Notes under the pieces: generated by a model
Databases searched by the model: none
Seen by the model: the letters and a program-made list of their open reading frames with translations, nothing else
Told to the model about the DNA's origin: nothing
Part shown: positions 11,724 through 21,391 of the stretch, piece after piece
How the letters are laid out: each line of letters starts with the position of its first letter
Numbering within the stretch: position 1 is the stretch's first letter
From: Pseudomonadota bacterium
GTDB taxonomy: Bacteria; Pseudomonadota; Gammaproteobacteria; Xanthomonadales; Rhodanobacteraceae
DNA length: 64,000 bases
Assembly: GCA_021805685.1 (NCBI GenBank)
Contig: JAJZET010000235.1
Coordinates: forward strand, 73,516 to 137,515
Reading direction: 5' to 3'
Position numbers and translations under genes: made by a program

Positions 11724-12839
11724 ATGCCCGCGCGGCACACTGCGTGGATGGGCGATTCCTTCCTTCCACCGCAGGCGATCAAGGGTCGCGGTGCCGCTTC
11801 CAATCCGGAAGGGCGCTTCGAGACCCTCCGCCACCAAGCCGAGGACGACGGCTGGCAGAGCGCGCTGCTGGACGAAGCCGCACCGCGTCCCCGGACCTGC
11901 GTCAGCGAGGAGCGCGCGCGCAGCGTCATCACCCGCAACGACTCGCCGGACATCGCCTTCGAGCAGGCGTTGAACCCGTTTCGCGGCTGCGAGCATGGCT
12001 GCATTTACTGCTTCGCACGTCCCTCGCACGGCTACCTCAATCTCTCGCCCGGGCTGGACTTCGAAACCAAGCTGCGCGCCAAGGGCAACCTCGCCGAGGT
12101 GCTGCGCAGCGAACTCGCGAAACCCGGCTACCTGCCCAGGCCGATCAACATCGGCAGCAACACTGATCCGTACCAGCCCATCGAAAAGAAGTGGCGGCTC
12201 ACCCGCGCCGCGCTGGAGGTGCTGGCCGAAAGCCATCACCCCTGCACCCTGGTCACCAAGAACGCGTTGGTCGAACGCGACCTCGACCTGCTTGCCGCGA
12301 TGGCACGCGAAAAGCTGGTGCAGGTGTTCGTCTCGGTGAACTCGCTGGACAACCACCTCGCTGCGAAGCTCGAACCGCGCGCCAGCGCGCCGTATCGCCG
12401 CCTCAAGGCCATCGCCGCGCTGGGCGAGGCCGACGTGCCGGTCGGCGTGCTGGTGGCGCCGATCATTCCCGCGCTCAACGACAAGGACATGGAGGCCGTG
12501 CTGGAACGCGCGCACGAGGCCGGCGCACGCTGCGCCGGCTACACCGTGCTGCGCCTGCCGTGGGAGCTGAAGCAGCTGTTCCGCGAATGGCTGGCGCTGC
12601 ACGCGCCGCAGCGCGCCGACCACGTGATGAGCCTGGTGCGGCAGATCAACGGCGGCCGCGACTACGACAGCGACTTCCGCACGCGCATGCGCGGCCAGGG
12701 CGTATTCGCCGAGCTGCTGCGCAAGCGCTTCGAGGTGGCCTGTCGCAAGCATGGCTTCGGCCGCGCGCGCGAACTGCAACTGGACACCTCGCGCTTCGTG
12801 CCGCCGTGCGCACCGTCGCCGCAGGGGCAGTTGTTCTGA
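11724..12839 (+). CDS. PA0069-family radical SAM protein (SplB-related)
   Basis: KGRGAASNPEGRFE N-terminus; NPFRGCEHGCIYCFARPSH radical-SAM CxxxCxxC motif. Confidence 0.92.
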   Translation: MPARHTAWMGDSFLPPQAIKGRGAASNPEGRFETLRHQAEDDGWQSALLDEAAPRPRTCVSEERARSVITRNDSPDIAFEQALNPFRGCEHGCIYCFARPSHGYLNLSPGLDFETKLRAKGNLAEVLRSELAKPGYLPRPINIGSNTDPYQPIEKKWRLTRAALEVLAESHHPCTLVTKNALVERDLDLLAAMAREKLVQVFVSVNSLDNHLAAKLEPRASAPYRRLKAIAALGEADVPVGVLVAPIIPALNDKDMEAVLERAHEAGARCAGYTVLRLPWELKQLFREWLALHAPQRADHVMSLVRQINGGRDYDSDFRTRMRGQGVFAELLRKRFEVACRKHGFGRARELQLDTSRFVPPCAPSPQGQLF

Positions 12840-12916
12840 GCTGATCGCCGCCGCGGAACCCATCGAAGGTCGCGGTGTCTTTCCCACGACCTGGAGCGGG
12901 AAAGGGAAGGCGCGCG

Positions 12917-13570
12917 ATGCCGCAGACACCGAGGGAAAGGGAAGCGCTCCGTTGGCCGCGCGTCGCCACGATGGCGGCCGTCCTGCTGATCCATGCCGGC
13001 TTCGTCGTCCTCCTGTTGTTGCCGGCGGGAGCCTGGCGCTGGCGTGCTTCGAAGCGTGCGACGGTGCGTGCGGATGCCCTGTCGCTGCGCTTCATCGCCC
13101 TGCCGCCGAAGCTGCCGGCTCGACCGCGCAGGCAGGCCGTTCGCCGTGCTCCCGCGCCGTCGCATCGGTCAGGCGCTGCGGCATCCGTCGTCGCGCAGAG
13201 ACGCACCAATCATCCGTCGGCACCGGACCACGAGGTCCCGTCGCTGCGGAAGGTGACCGCCGGCAACATGCTGGACTACGTTCCCGGCGGGGGTCGCTTC
13301 GCGGCCGATCCTGGCTACGCGCGCGACAACGTCCATCTTCCCGGCAGCACGCAGCCGGTGCATGGCATGCCGGTGTTCCGAATGGTGGATCCGAAGATGC
13401 AGGGCATCGCCGGTGCCGTGCGCAGGGTGCAGCAGCTGTTCGGCATCCCCGACAGCCACTGCGTGGACGTGGATGTGTGGCGCCACATGACGGTGGCCGA
13501 ACGCCTCGCCAAACACATCGACGACGCGCGCATCGAGCAAACCGCCGCGGACTATCAGTGCGGGCCGTAA
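12917..13570 (+). CDS. Hypothetical protein with single N-terminal TM (TonB-like topology)
   Basis: ATG at 12917 with GGGAAGG SD; TM VATMAAVLLIHAGFVVLLLLPAGAW followed by basic/proline linker; ORF can extend to 12875. Confidence 0.65.
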   Translation: MPQTPREREALRWPRVATMAAVLLIHAGFVVLLLLPAGAWRWRASKRATVRADALSLRFIALPPKLPARPRRQAVRRAPAPSHRSGAAASVVAQRRTNHPSAPDHEVPSLRKVTAGNMLDYVPGGGRFAADPGYARDNVHLPGSTQPVHGMPVFRMVDPKMQGIAGAVRRVQQLFGIPDSHCVDVDVWRHMTVAERLAKHIDDARIEQTAADYQCGP

Positions 13571-13731
13571 CGGTTCAGCCGATCTCCCGCCCGCGATAAA
13601 ACTTCCGTTGCGCCAGCGCCAGCATCGCCTCGTACTCGTGTGTGTCGCTGTGGGCCGAGCATCGGCGCGAACAGAGCGAGGTTGATACGAGACCCTCCGT
13701 GACCAGCGTCGCGCGCGGCCGCGGAACAACG

Positions 13732-13761
13732 GCCTGGCCTTCCCGTATGGGAAGGCCAGGC
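13732..13761. terminator. Hairpin between convergent genes
   Basis: GCCTGGCCTTCCC-gtat-GGGAAGGCCAGGC perfect 13-bp stem; no clear U tract. Confidence 0.55.
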
Positions 13762-13770
13762 ATGCTCCGG

Positions 13771-15819
13771 CTATTTCGACGCCGGCAGGTATTTCGCGAA
13801 CCAGGCCAGCGAGCGCTGCTGCACGTCGCGGGTGTGCGCGGGATTGCTGAAGGCGTGGCCTTCGTTCGGGTAGACCACCAGCTCGGTGGGCACGCCCAGC
13901 GTCTTCAGCGCGTGCCAGTACTCGAAGGACTGCGGCGCGGGACACTCCTCGTCGCGGTCGCCGACCACGATCAGCGTGGGGGTCTTCACGTTCTTGACGA
14001 AGTTGATCGCCGAGCTCTTCGCATAGGCCGCCGGATCGTCGTACAGCGAGGCGCCGAAGTACGGGATCATCCACTGGTCGATGCGGTTCTCGCCGTAGTA
14101 GCTCTGCCAGTCGGACAGGCCGGCACCGGCGACCGCGGCACGGAAGCGCTGCGTCTGGGTGGGCGCGAACATGCTCATGAAGCCGCCGTAGCTCCAGCCG
14201 GTGAGGCCGAGGCGGTGGTCGTCCACCGGCGCCACCTTCTCCACCGCGTCGATGCCGGCGAGGATGTCGCGCAGGTCGCCGTAGCCGAAGTCCTTGCGGT
14301 TGGCCTGCACGAAGGCTTCGCCCTGGCCGAAGCTGCCGCGCGGGTTGGGCATGAACTGGAAGTAGCCTTCGGCGGCATACATCGCGCTCATGCCGGGCCA
14401 GCTCGACAGCACGCCCCAGGCCGGGCCGCCATGCACGCTGACGATCATCGGGTAGGTCTTGTGCGGGTCGTAGTTGGCCGGGTAGAGCAGCCAGCCCTGC
14501 ACGTCGCGGCCTTCGTTCTTCCACTCCACCGAGACTGCCTTGCCCCACGCGGTCTTCAGCCCGGCGTTGAGCGTGGTGACGGCGGGCGGCGGCGTGCCGT
14601 CCAGCCTGCCGGCGTGCACTTCCGGCGCGTGCTCGAACGAGCTCTGCTCGAAGGCCACGCGCCGGTGGTCGGCGGACAGCGACACCGAGAGCACCGCGCC
14701 GCCCGCGCCGATCATCGCCGGCACGGTGAAGTAGGGCGCCTGCGCGATGGCGTGGTCGCCGCGGATGTCGTAACGGGCCAGCTGCACCTTGCCCTTGGCG
14801 TTCTGGCTCACCGTCAGCGCGTCATTGCCGGCCCAGGCGAACCACTCTGGCGTCACGGTGATGCCGGTGGTGAGGTTGGTCGGTTCGCCACCGTTGGGCG
14901 AGACGCTGTAGAGGTCACCGCCGGTGGCACCCTGGTCGCTCATCAGGCCGCCGATGAAGGCGATCCGCGTGCCGTCCGGCGACCAGCGCGGCAGCGCCAT
15001 CTGCAGGCCGTGCAGCGGACCGGTGACGGTGGACGGATCGACCACCACGCGCGGCGTGGCGCCTTCCTTCGCGTCCTGCACGTAGAGCTTGGCCACCCAC
15101 CAATTGTTGTCGCCCGGCGGCGGCGCGGCGGTGTAGGCGATGCGCGCGCCGTCCGGCGACCAGCCGAATTCGTAGGCGTAGATCGAGGCCGGCGTCAGCG
15201 TGCGCAGCGTGCCGCTGGCCACGTCCAGGCTGGCGACGCGCTGGATCTCTTCCGGCTCTTCGCCGATCACGCCTTCCTGCGGCTTGCCCGCGGCGGTGGC
15301 GGCGGCGCGACGGGTGGCGCCGGGCACGTAGAGGAAGCCCAGCGAGCGGCCGTTGGCGGTCCACGCCAGCGCACGCGCGTAGCCGGCGAGCCTGGCCAGT
15401 TCGCGCGGCGCCGCCTTGCTGGCCACGTCGGCGAGATAGACGTCCGTATGCATCGCCTGGGTGTTGGTGAGGTCGTGGCCGCAGTTGGCGATGAAGGCGA
15501 GCCGGTGCGAGTCCGGCGACCAGGCGAGGTCGCTCTTGCTGCAGTCGGCGAGTTTCGCGCCCACGTCCAGCGCCTGCGCGTGCTTGCCATCGGCATCGGC
15601 CAGCTCGATCACCGGTCGCTTGCCCTCCTGCACCCAGGCCAGGCGCGCGCCGTCGGGCGACAGCGCCACGTCGCCGATGCGGCGGACTTTGCCCAGCTTG
15701 GGCAGTGGCATGGCCGCGTGCGCGGCGGTTTGGGCGGCGTGCGTATCCGGCGCCGCCTGCACGAGCAGGGGCATGGCGGACAAGGCCAGCGAAACGAGGA
15801 GGTGCGAGGACTTCGGCAT
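13771..15819 (-). CDS. S9 family prolyl oligopeptidase / dipeptidyl aminopeptidase
   Basis: Signal peptide, beta-propeller WSPDG repeats, catalytic GWSYGGFMS, C-terminal GDRDEECP and NEGHAF. Confidence 0.93.
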   Translation of the reverse strand: MPKSSHLLVSLALSAMPLLVQAAPDTHAAQTAAHAAMPLPKLGKVRRIGDVALSPDGARLAWVQEGKRPVIELADADGKHAQALDVGAKLADCSKSDLAWSPDSHRLAFIANCGHDLTNTQAMHTDVYLADVASKAAPRELARLAGYARALAWTANGRSLGFLYVPGATRRAAATAAGKPQEGVIGEEPEEIQRVASLDVASGTLRTLTPASIYAYEFGWSPDGARIAYTAAPPPGDNNWWVAKLYVQDAKEGATPRVVVDPSTVTGPLHGLQMALPRWSPDGTRIAFIGGLMSDQGATGGDLYSVSPNGGEPTNLTTGITVTPEWFAWAGNDALTVSQNAKGKVQLARYDIRGDHAIAQAPYFTVPAMIGAGGAVLSVSLSADHRRVAFEQSSFEHAPEVHAGRLDGTPPPAVTTLNAGLKTAWGKAVSVEWKNEGRDVQGWLLYPANYDPHKTYPMIVSVHGGPAWGVLSSWPGMSAMYAAEGYFQFMPNPRGSFGQGEAFVQANRKDFGYGDLRDILAGIDAVEKVAPVDDHRLGLTGWSYGGFMSMFAPTQTQRFRAAVAGAGLSDWQSYYGENRIDQWMIPYFGASLYDDPAAYAKSSAINFVKNVKTPTLIVVGDRDEECPAPQSFEYWHALKTLGVPTELVVYPNEGHAFSNPAHTRDVQQRSLAWFAKYLPASK

Positions 15820-15890
15820 GGTGCGAACCCGGGTGCGGGAGGGAACCGCCACGCTACAACCGGCGCCGCCTGCGCGCCATGTGCGTATCG

Positions 15891-16790
15891 TCAGGGCTTC
15901 CCCGCGACCAGGCTGGCCTGGCGCGCGGCCAGCTTGGCGCGGATCGCCGGGATTGCCGCCAGCGCGGCCTTCTCACCGGCCAGGATGGCCTCGTCCCTCT
16001 GCTCGAAGTCGGCAGGGCCGATGCCGCTGAGGTCGGGCCGGATCACCACGTCGGCGCGGGCGATTTCCTGCCTGGCCAGCTCACGGCCCATGATGGTGAT
16101 GGACTGCGCCATGATGTTGAACATGCCTTGCGGATTGGTGCCGCCGGGCCGGGCCGAGATGTCCACCGCGATCACGAAATTCGCGCCGAGCTGGCGCGCG
16201 GCGTCCACCGGGACCGGACTCACCACGCCGCCATCCACGTAGTGCCTGCCGCGGATTTCCACCGGCTCGAACACGCCGGGGATGCTGGAGGAGGCGCGCA
16301 CCGCCTGTCCGGTGTTGCCGCTGACGAACACCGTGCGCTGGCCGGTCTCCAGCTGCGTCGCCACCGCCGCGAACGGCAGCTTCAGCCGTTCGATGGGCTG
16401 GTGGTGCACGAGGTGGTTCACGTAGTCCTGCAGCGCCTTGCCGCGCACCAGTCCGCCGGAGAACAGCCGCACGTCGCGGATCTTCGCTTCGTCCAGCCCG
16501 AACGCGGTTTGCTGCAGCTGGAACGGGTCCATGCCGCTGGCGTACAGCGCGCCCACCACGCTGCCGGCGCTGGTGCCGGCCACCACGTCGACATGGATGC
16601 CGCTGGTTTCCAGCATCTTGATCACGCCGATGTGCGCGAAGCCCTTGGCTGCGCCGCCACCCAGCGCCAGGCCGATCGTCAGCTTCGGCGGTGGCGGGAC
16701 AACCGGTGGCGGCACAGGCCTGGCCGCATGGGTGCAGGCACCCAGCGCGAGCGTGGCGAGCAGCAGCGGCAGCAGGCGGCGAAACGGCAT
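15891..16790 (-). CDS. Patatin-like phospholipase lipoprotein (RssA-like)
   Basis: LALGAC lipobox; GLALGGGAAKGFAHIG; GTSAGSVVGA; DGG at active-site Asp. Confidence 0.92.
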   Translation of the reverse strand: MPFRRLLPLLLATLALGACTHAARPVPPPVVPPPPKLTIGLALGGGAAKGFAHIGVIKMLETSGIHVDVVAGTSAGSVVGALYASGMDPFQLQQTAFGLDEAKIRDVRLFSGGLVRGKALQDYVNHLVHHQPIERLKLPFAAVATQLETGQRTVFVSGNTGQAVRASSSIPGVFEPVEIRGRHYVDGGVVSPVPVDAARQLGANFVIAVDISARPGGTNPQGMFNIMAQSITIMGRELARQEIARADVVIRPDLSGIGPADFEQRDEAILAGEKAALAAIPAIRAKLAARQASLVAGKP

Positions 16791-16915
16791 CGGTGGCGCC
16801 AGGGCGGGAGGAGGTGGGCGGTGGCGGAGTCTGGCGGCACCGCATGGCGCGGGCAGGGCGTGGAAAAGGCGGCGCGCTTGCCTTGGCAGCACGCCCCTCG
16901 GCAGCGGCCGAAGCG

Positions 16916-17932
16916 TCAGCCCTGCGCGCCGTCCGCCTCGCGGTGGTAGTGCGCGGCGAGCTCGACTTCCTGCTTCGAGCCCAGGAACACCGGCACGCGC
17001 TGGTGCAGGCCGACGGGCTGCAGTTCCATGATGCGCTCGCGCCCGGTGCTTGCCGCGCCGCCGGCCTGCTCGACGATGAAGGCCATCGGGTTGGCCTCGT
17101 ACATCAGCCGCAGCTTGCCGCCCTTGTCGCGGATCTTGGCGTCCAGCGGGTAGAAGAACACGCCGCCGCGGGTCACGATGCGGTGCACGTCGGCCACCAT
17201 CGAGGCGACCCAGCGCATGTTGAAGTCGCGCCCGCGCGGGCCGTCCTTGCCGGCCAGCAGCTCGCCGATGTAACGCTGCATCGGCGCCTCCCAGTGGCGC
17301 TGGTTGGACATGTTGATGGCGAACTCGCCGGTCTGTTCCGGGATGCGGATGTCGCGGCGGCTCAGGATGAAGCTGCCGATCTCGCGGTCCAGCGTGAACT
17401 CGTGCGTGCCATGGCCGAAGGTGAGCACCAGCAGGGTGCTCGGGCCGTACACCACGTAGCCGGCGGCGAGCTGGGTGGTGCCCGGCTGCAGGAAGTGCTC
17501 GACCTTCGGTTCGGTGACGTCGTCCGGGCAGCGCAGCACCGAGAAGATGGTGCCCACCGAGATGTTGACGTCGATGTTGGAGCTGCCGTCCAGCGGGTCG
17601 AACAGCAGCAGGTGCTGGCCCTTCGGGTACATGTCGGGGATCGGCTGCGGATCTTCCATTTCTTCGGAGGCGCAGGCGGCGAGATGGCCGCCCCAGGCGT
17701 TCGCTTCGAGCAGGATCTCGTTGGAGATCACGTCCAGCTTCTTCTGCGCCTCGCCCTGCACGTTGTCGGTGCCGGCTGCGCCCAGCACGCCGCCCAGCGC
17801 GCCCTTGCCGGTGGCCACGGCAATGCGCTTGCAGGCGCGCGCCACCACCTCGATCAACAGCGAAAGTTCGGTGTTGATGTGGCCGGCGCGGCGTTCCTCG
17901 ATCAGGAACTGGATCAGCGAAACGGGCTTCAT
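16916..17932 (-). CDS. fbp: Class 1 fructose-1,6-bisphosphatase
   Basis: [47 protein letters not shown]. Confidence 0.97.
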   Translation of the reverse strand: MKPVSLIQFLIEERRAGHINTELSLLIEVVARACKRIAVATGKGALGGVLGAAGTDNVQGEAQKKLDVISNEILLEANAWGGHLAACASEEMEDPQPIPDMYPKGQHLLLFDPLDGSSNIDVNISVGTIFSVLRCPDDVTEPKVEHFLQPGTTQLAAGYVVYGPSTLLVLTFGHGTHEFTLDREIGSFILSRRDIRIPEQTGEFAINMSNQRHWEAPMQRYIGELLAGKDGPRGRDFNMRWVASMVADVHRIVTRGGVFFYPLDAKIRDKGGKLRLMYEANPMAFIVEQAGGAASTGRERIMELQPVGLHQRVPVFLGSKQEVELAAHYHREADGAQG

Positions 17933-18002
17933 GGCGTATCCGTGTGGTCGGTGGTGCGCGCATTGTCCGGGCTTGGCCTGAATCGCGCCATGCCCGAACC
18001 CG

Positions 18003-18026
18003 CTGCTGACACCAGGCTGTCAGCAG
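18003..18026. promoter_or_regulatory. Perfect inverted repeat upstream of DJ-1/PfpI gene
   Basis: CTGCTGACA-ccaggc-TGTCAGCAG, 9-bp arms in fbp/DJ-1 divergent intergenic region. Confidence 0.5.
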
Positions 18027-18066
18027 GGGGTATGCAAGCTGCGTCTCCCATCAAGGAGGCAATGGC

Positions 18067-18678
18067 ATGCGCGATACGGTCTATTTCCTGGTTTTCGATG
18101 GCTACGCCGACTGGCAGGCGGCCCTGGCGCTCTGCGAGATCCGCCGTCCCGGCGACTGGCGGGTACGGGCAGTGGGTTTCTCGATGGCGCCGGTGACCTC
18201 GATGGGCGGCCTCGTGGTGCAGCCCGAGCTGACGCTGGCCCAGCTCGACCTGGCCCGCGCCGCGCTGCTGATCCTGCCCGGCGGCCACCTGTGGAGCCGT
18301 GGCGACGGTCTGGCTGCGGTGGCGGCCGCGCGCCGCGTGCATGCGGCCGGTGCGCCGGTGGCCGGCATCGACGGCGGCGTGCTGGCGCTTGCCCGCGCCG
18401 GCCTGCTCGATCACTGCCGGCATACCGGCAACCATCCCGCCCACATCGGGCGGCATGTGCCCGACTACCGCGGCGCCGAGCAGTACGACGCTACCGTGCT
18501 GGCGGTGAGCGACGGCGGCACGCTCACCGCCAGCGAGCTCGGCAGCGTGGAATTCGCACGCGAGGTGATCCGCACGCTGGATCTCTACAACGCCAGCGAC
18601 CGTGAACACTGGTTCCGCCTCTACAAGCACGCCCTGCCGCCGCCGTGGCTGGCCGGCGCCACCGCCGTGGCCGCGTGA
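18067..18678 (+). CDS. DJ-1/PfpI family (type 1 glutamine amidotransferase-like) protein
   Basis: [48 protein letters not shown]. Confidence 0.88.
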   Translation: MRDTVYFLVFDGYADWQAALALCEIRRPGDWRVRAVGFSMAPVTSMGGLVVQPELTLAQLDLARAALLILPGGHLWSRGDGLAAVAAARRVHAAGAPVAGIDGGVLALARAGLLDHCRHTGNHPAHIGRHVPDYRGAEQYDATVLAVSDGGTLTASELGSVEFAREVIRTLDLYNASDREHWFRLYKHALPPPWLAGATAVAA

Positions 18679-18791
18679 ATGCGGTCGTCCGAGAGCACGG
18701 CCTCGATGGGGTTTCCCTGGCGTGGACGCGGTCCGTTGTTGCGAATCCAGCCGCGTCATCCAGGCCCGCACGTTTGAATGGAGCCCACACC

Positions 18792-18986
18792 ATGACCAGG
18801 AAATCCGCCATCGACCGGGTGCTGATGGCCTACCGCCCGCTCTACCTGCAGGGCCTGCTGCGGGACGGGCAATACCGCCTGCCGGCAAGCCCCGCGCAAA
18901 AGCCCGCTGCCAGGCGTCGGCGCATGCTGCTGGCGGCGCTGACCGGCCTGCGCCACATCGTTTCGTCGACGAGGAACGCACCATGA
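18792..18986 (+). CDS. Small hypothetical protein
   Basis: ATG at 18792 with upstream GGAG; 64 aa basic peptide; stop just past the start of the next gene. Confidence 0.35.
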   Translation: MTRKSAIDRVLMAYRPLYLQGLLRDGQYRLPASPAQKPAARRRRMLLAALTGLRHIVSSTRNAP

Positions 18987-19387
18987 AGAAGACCTATCAC
19001 GGCAGCTGCCACTGCGGCGCGGTGCGCTACGAGGCCGATCTCGACCTGGCCGCCGGCACCGGTCGCTGCAATTGCTCGATCTGCGCCAAGACGCGCTGGT
19101 GGGGCGTCACCCTTTCGCCGCAGGATTTCCGTCTGCTGGGCGGCGAGGACGCATTGTCCGACTACCAGTTCGGCACGCTGAGCGCCCATCACCTGTTTTG
19201 CCGCCATTGCGGCGTGCGCGCGTTCGGACGCGGCTACGTCGAGCAGATCGGCGGCGACTACGTGTCGGTCAACCTGGCCTGCCTCGACGATGTGCAGCCG
19301 CAGGAGCTGATCGATGCGCCGCTGCGCTGGTGCGACGGCCGTGCCAACGACTGGATGAACCCACCCGCCGAAACACGGCATCTCTGA
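18983..19387 (+). CDS. GFA family (glutathione-dependent formaldehyde-activating-like) protein
   Basis: [16 protein letters not shown]...[12 protein letters not shown]...[11 protein letters not shown] cysteine pattern. Confidence 0.92.
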   Translation: MKKTYHGSCHCGAVRYEADLDLAAGTGRCNCSICAKTRWWGVTLSPQDFRLLGGEDALSDYQFGTLSAHHLFCRHCGVRAFGRGYVEQIGGDYVSVNLACLDDVQPQELIDAPLRWCDGRANDWMNPPAETRHL

Positions 19388-19397
19388 GGAAGCGAGC

Positions 19398-19922
19398 ATG
19401 GCCAGACCCATTCTCAACATCGACGAGCTCGAGCCGATCCCGCTCGAGGTACTGAACCGGCAATACGGCGGCGGGCCGATGCCGGCGAAATTCGCCGGCG
19501 GCATGGCGCCGATCGGGCATCGGCTGGGCGCGCAGAAGCTCGGCTACAACCTCACCGTCGTGCCGCCCGGCAAGCGTGCCTTCCCGTTCCACTCGCATCG
19601 CGTCAACGAGGAGATGTTCTTCGTGCTCGAGGGCACGGGCGAAGTGCGCATCGGCACCGAAACCTGGCCGATCCGCGCCGGTGACGTGATCGGCTGCCCT
19701 CCCGGCGGGCCGGAGACCGCGCACCAGATCACCAATACCGGCACGGCCACGTTGCGCTACCTCGCGGTGTCCACCAGCCAGACCCCCGAAATCTGCGAGT
19801 ACCCCGACTCGGGCAAGTTCGCCGTCATGCATGCCACCGGCATGGATGCGGACGGCAAGCCGCAGGGCTTTCGCCACGTGGGCCGGACCGCCGACGGCCG
19901 CGACTACTGGGACGGCGAGTAA
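19398..19922 (+). CDS. Cupin domain-containing protein
   Basis: FPFHSHRVNEEMFFVLEGTGEVRIG...IRAGDVIGCPPGGPETAHQITN. Confidence 0.9.
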   Translation: MARPILNIDELEPIPLEVLNRQYGGGPMPAKFAGGMAPIGHRLGAQKLGYNLTVVPPGKRAFPFHSHRVNEEMFFVLEGTGEVRIGTETWPIRAGDVIGCPPGGPETAHQITNTGTATLRYLAVSTSQTPEICEYPDSGKFAVMHATGMDADGKPQGFRHVGRTADGRDYWDGE

Positions 19923-19968
19923 ACGAAGCGCACTGGCGAGCGGCGCGCGGGCGAGCCACCATGAAACG

Positions 19969-20673
19969 ATGCGACGCGCCGACCGCCTGTTCCTCATCAT
20001 CCATGCCCTGCGCGGGCGCCGCACCGCGCTGCCCGCGCGCAACCTTGCCGAGACGCTGGGCGTGTCGCTGCGCACGGTCTACCGCGACGTGGCCGACCTG
20101 CAGCTTTCCGGCGTGCCCATCGAGGGCGAGGCCGGCGTCGGCTACGTGCTGCGCAAGGGCTCGGACATCCCGCCGCTGATGTTCACCGCCGACGAACTCG
20201 AATCGCTGGTGGTCGGTACCCGCTTCGTGCGCGCGTTCGCCGGCGACCGGCTGGCTGCCGGCGCACAGGCGGCGCTTCTGAAGATCGAGGCGGTGCTGCC
20301 GCCCGAGCTGCGCGAGCGCGCCGCGCGCACGCGCATCTACGCGCCGGTGTGGCGCGACCGGGGCCGCGCTGATTTCGCCGCGCGCATCGACCTGCTGCAC
20401 GCAGCGATCGAGGCGCGCCAGGTCCTGCGGATGGAATACAGCGACGAGGCCGGCAACCTCAGCACGCGCGAGATCGAGCCGCTTTGCCTGGCGTTCTGGG
20501 GCGGCAAGTGGACGCTGGGCGCGTGGTGCCGGTTGCGCGAAGGCTTCCGCAATTTCCGCCCGGACCGCGTCGCGGTCTGCACCGCCTCCGGCGAGCGTTT
20601 CGACGACCGCCCGGGCCGCAACCTCGATGCCTACCTGCAGGCCGTGGGCGGCTATTACGGCGGTCTCGACTAA
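19969..20673 (+). CDS. YafY-type HTH/WYL-domain transcriptional regulator
   Basis: MRRADRLFLIIHALRGRRTALPARNLAETLGVSLRTVYRDVADLQLSGVPIEGEAGVGYVLR. Confidence 0.92.
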   Translation: MRRADRLFLIIHALRGRRTALPARNLAETLGVSLRTVYRDVADLQLSGVPIEGEAGVGYVLRKGSDIPPLMFTADELESLVVGTRFVRAFAGDRLAAGAQAALLKIEAVLPPELRERAARTRIYAPVWRDRGRADFAARIDLLHAAIEARQVLRMEYSDEAGNLSTREIEPLCLAFWGGKWTLGAWCRLREGFRNFRPDRVAVCTASGERFDDRPGRNLDAYLQAVGGYYGGLD

Positions 20674-20776
20674 CCGCCCGTCGCTCGCGCGGCCTGCGCC
20701 GGACGATTCGCGCACCGCCATCGGCGCATCCGCTCGGTTACGCTCACGACACCGCCCTCGCCAAACGAGCCGAGCC

Positions 20777-21391
20777 ATGTCGCCCAGCGCCCCCCACCCC
20801 CTGCTGTCGGTCGCGCCCGCCAGGCTGCATCCGACCCAGCTGACCGTCGGCAAGGCCGAGGTCGCGGCCAAGCGCGCGCAGTGGAAGGACCTTGGCCGGA
20901 AGAAGCGCAAGGAGCTGCTCGCTGCGCACTGGTTTCCCGGCGTGCTGGGGCCGAAGCAACAGGTCTACATCGTCGATCACCACCACCTCGGCCTGGCCTT
21001 GCTGGAAGAGGGCGTGGAGAGCGTGCCGGTGATGATCCAGCGCGACTTCTCCGGGCTGGCCCGGGACGTGTTCTGGCGCACGATGGAATTCAATCGCTGG
21101 GCCCACCCGTACGACCGGCACGGCAAGCGCGCGGACTACGCCGCGATACCCGGCCAGCTCGCCGATCTCGCCGACGATCCCTACCGCACGCTGGCCGCGC
21201 GGGTACGCAGGGCCGGCGGTTGCGCCAAGGACGCGGAGCCCTATGCGGAATTCCTCTGGGCCGATTTCTATCGGGGCCGCCTCAAACTGCCGGGCGGCAA
21301 GATCGGCGCCAGGGCAATGGAGAAAGCCATGCGGTTGGCACACGGCCGCGACACGGCCTATCTGCCGGGCTGGAGCGGCACCTGGGAATGA
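20777..21391 (+). CDS. ParB-like (ParBc_2-type) putative nuclease domain protein
   Basis: LHPTQLTVGKAEVAAKRAQW...YIVDHHHLGLALLEEG; C-terminal WADFYRGRLKL. Confidence 0.78.
   Translation: MSPSAPHPLLSVAPARLHPTQLTVGKAEVAAKRAQWKDLGRKKRKELLAAHWFPGVLGPKQQVYIVDHHHLGLALLEEGVESVPVMIQRDFSGLARDVFWRTMEFNRWAHPYDRHGKRADYAAIPGQLADLADDPYRTLAARVRRAGGCAKDAEPYAEFLWADFYRGRLKLPGGKIGARAMEKAMRLAHGRDTAYLPGWSGTWE

Noticed and set aside
11010-12929. 639-aa minus-strand ORF
   Set aside because: Antisense to satP and the radical SAM gene; shadow ORF.
13642-16242. 866-aa plus-strand ORF
   Set aside because: Antisense to the S9 peptidase and patatin genes; compositional artefact.
18700-18765. Imperfect GGACGCGG...CCGCGTC inverted repeat
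   Set aside because: Long loop and expected frequency in GC-rich DNA; not distinguishable from chance.
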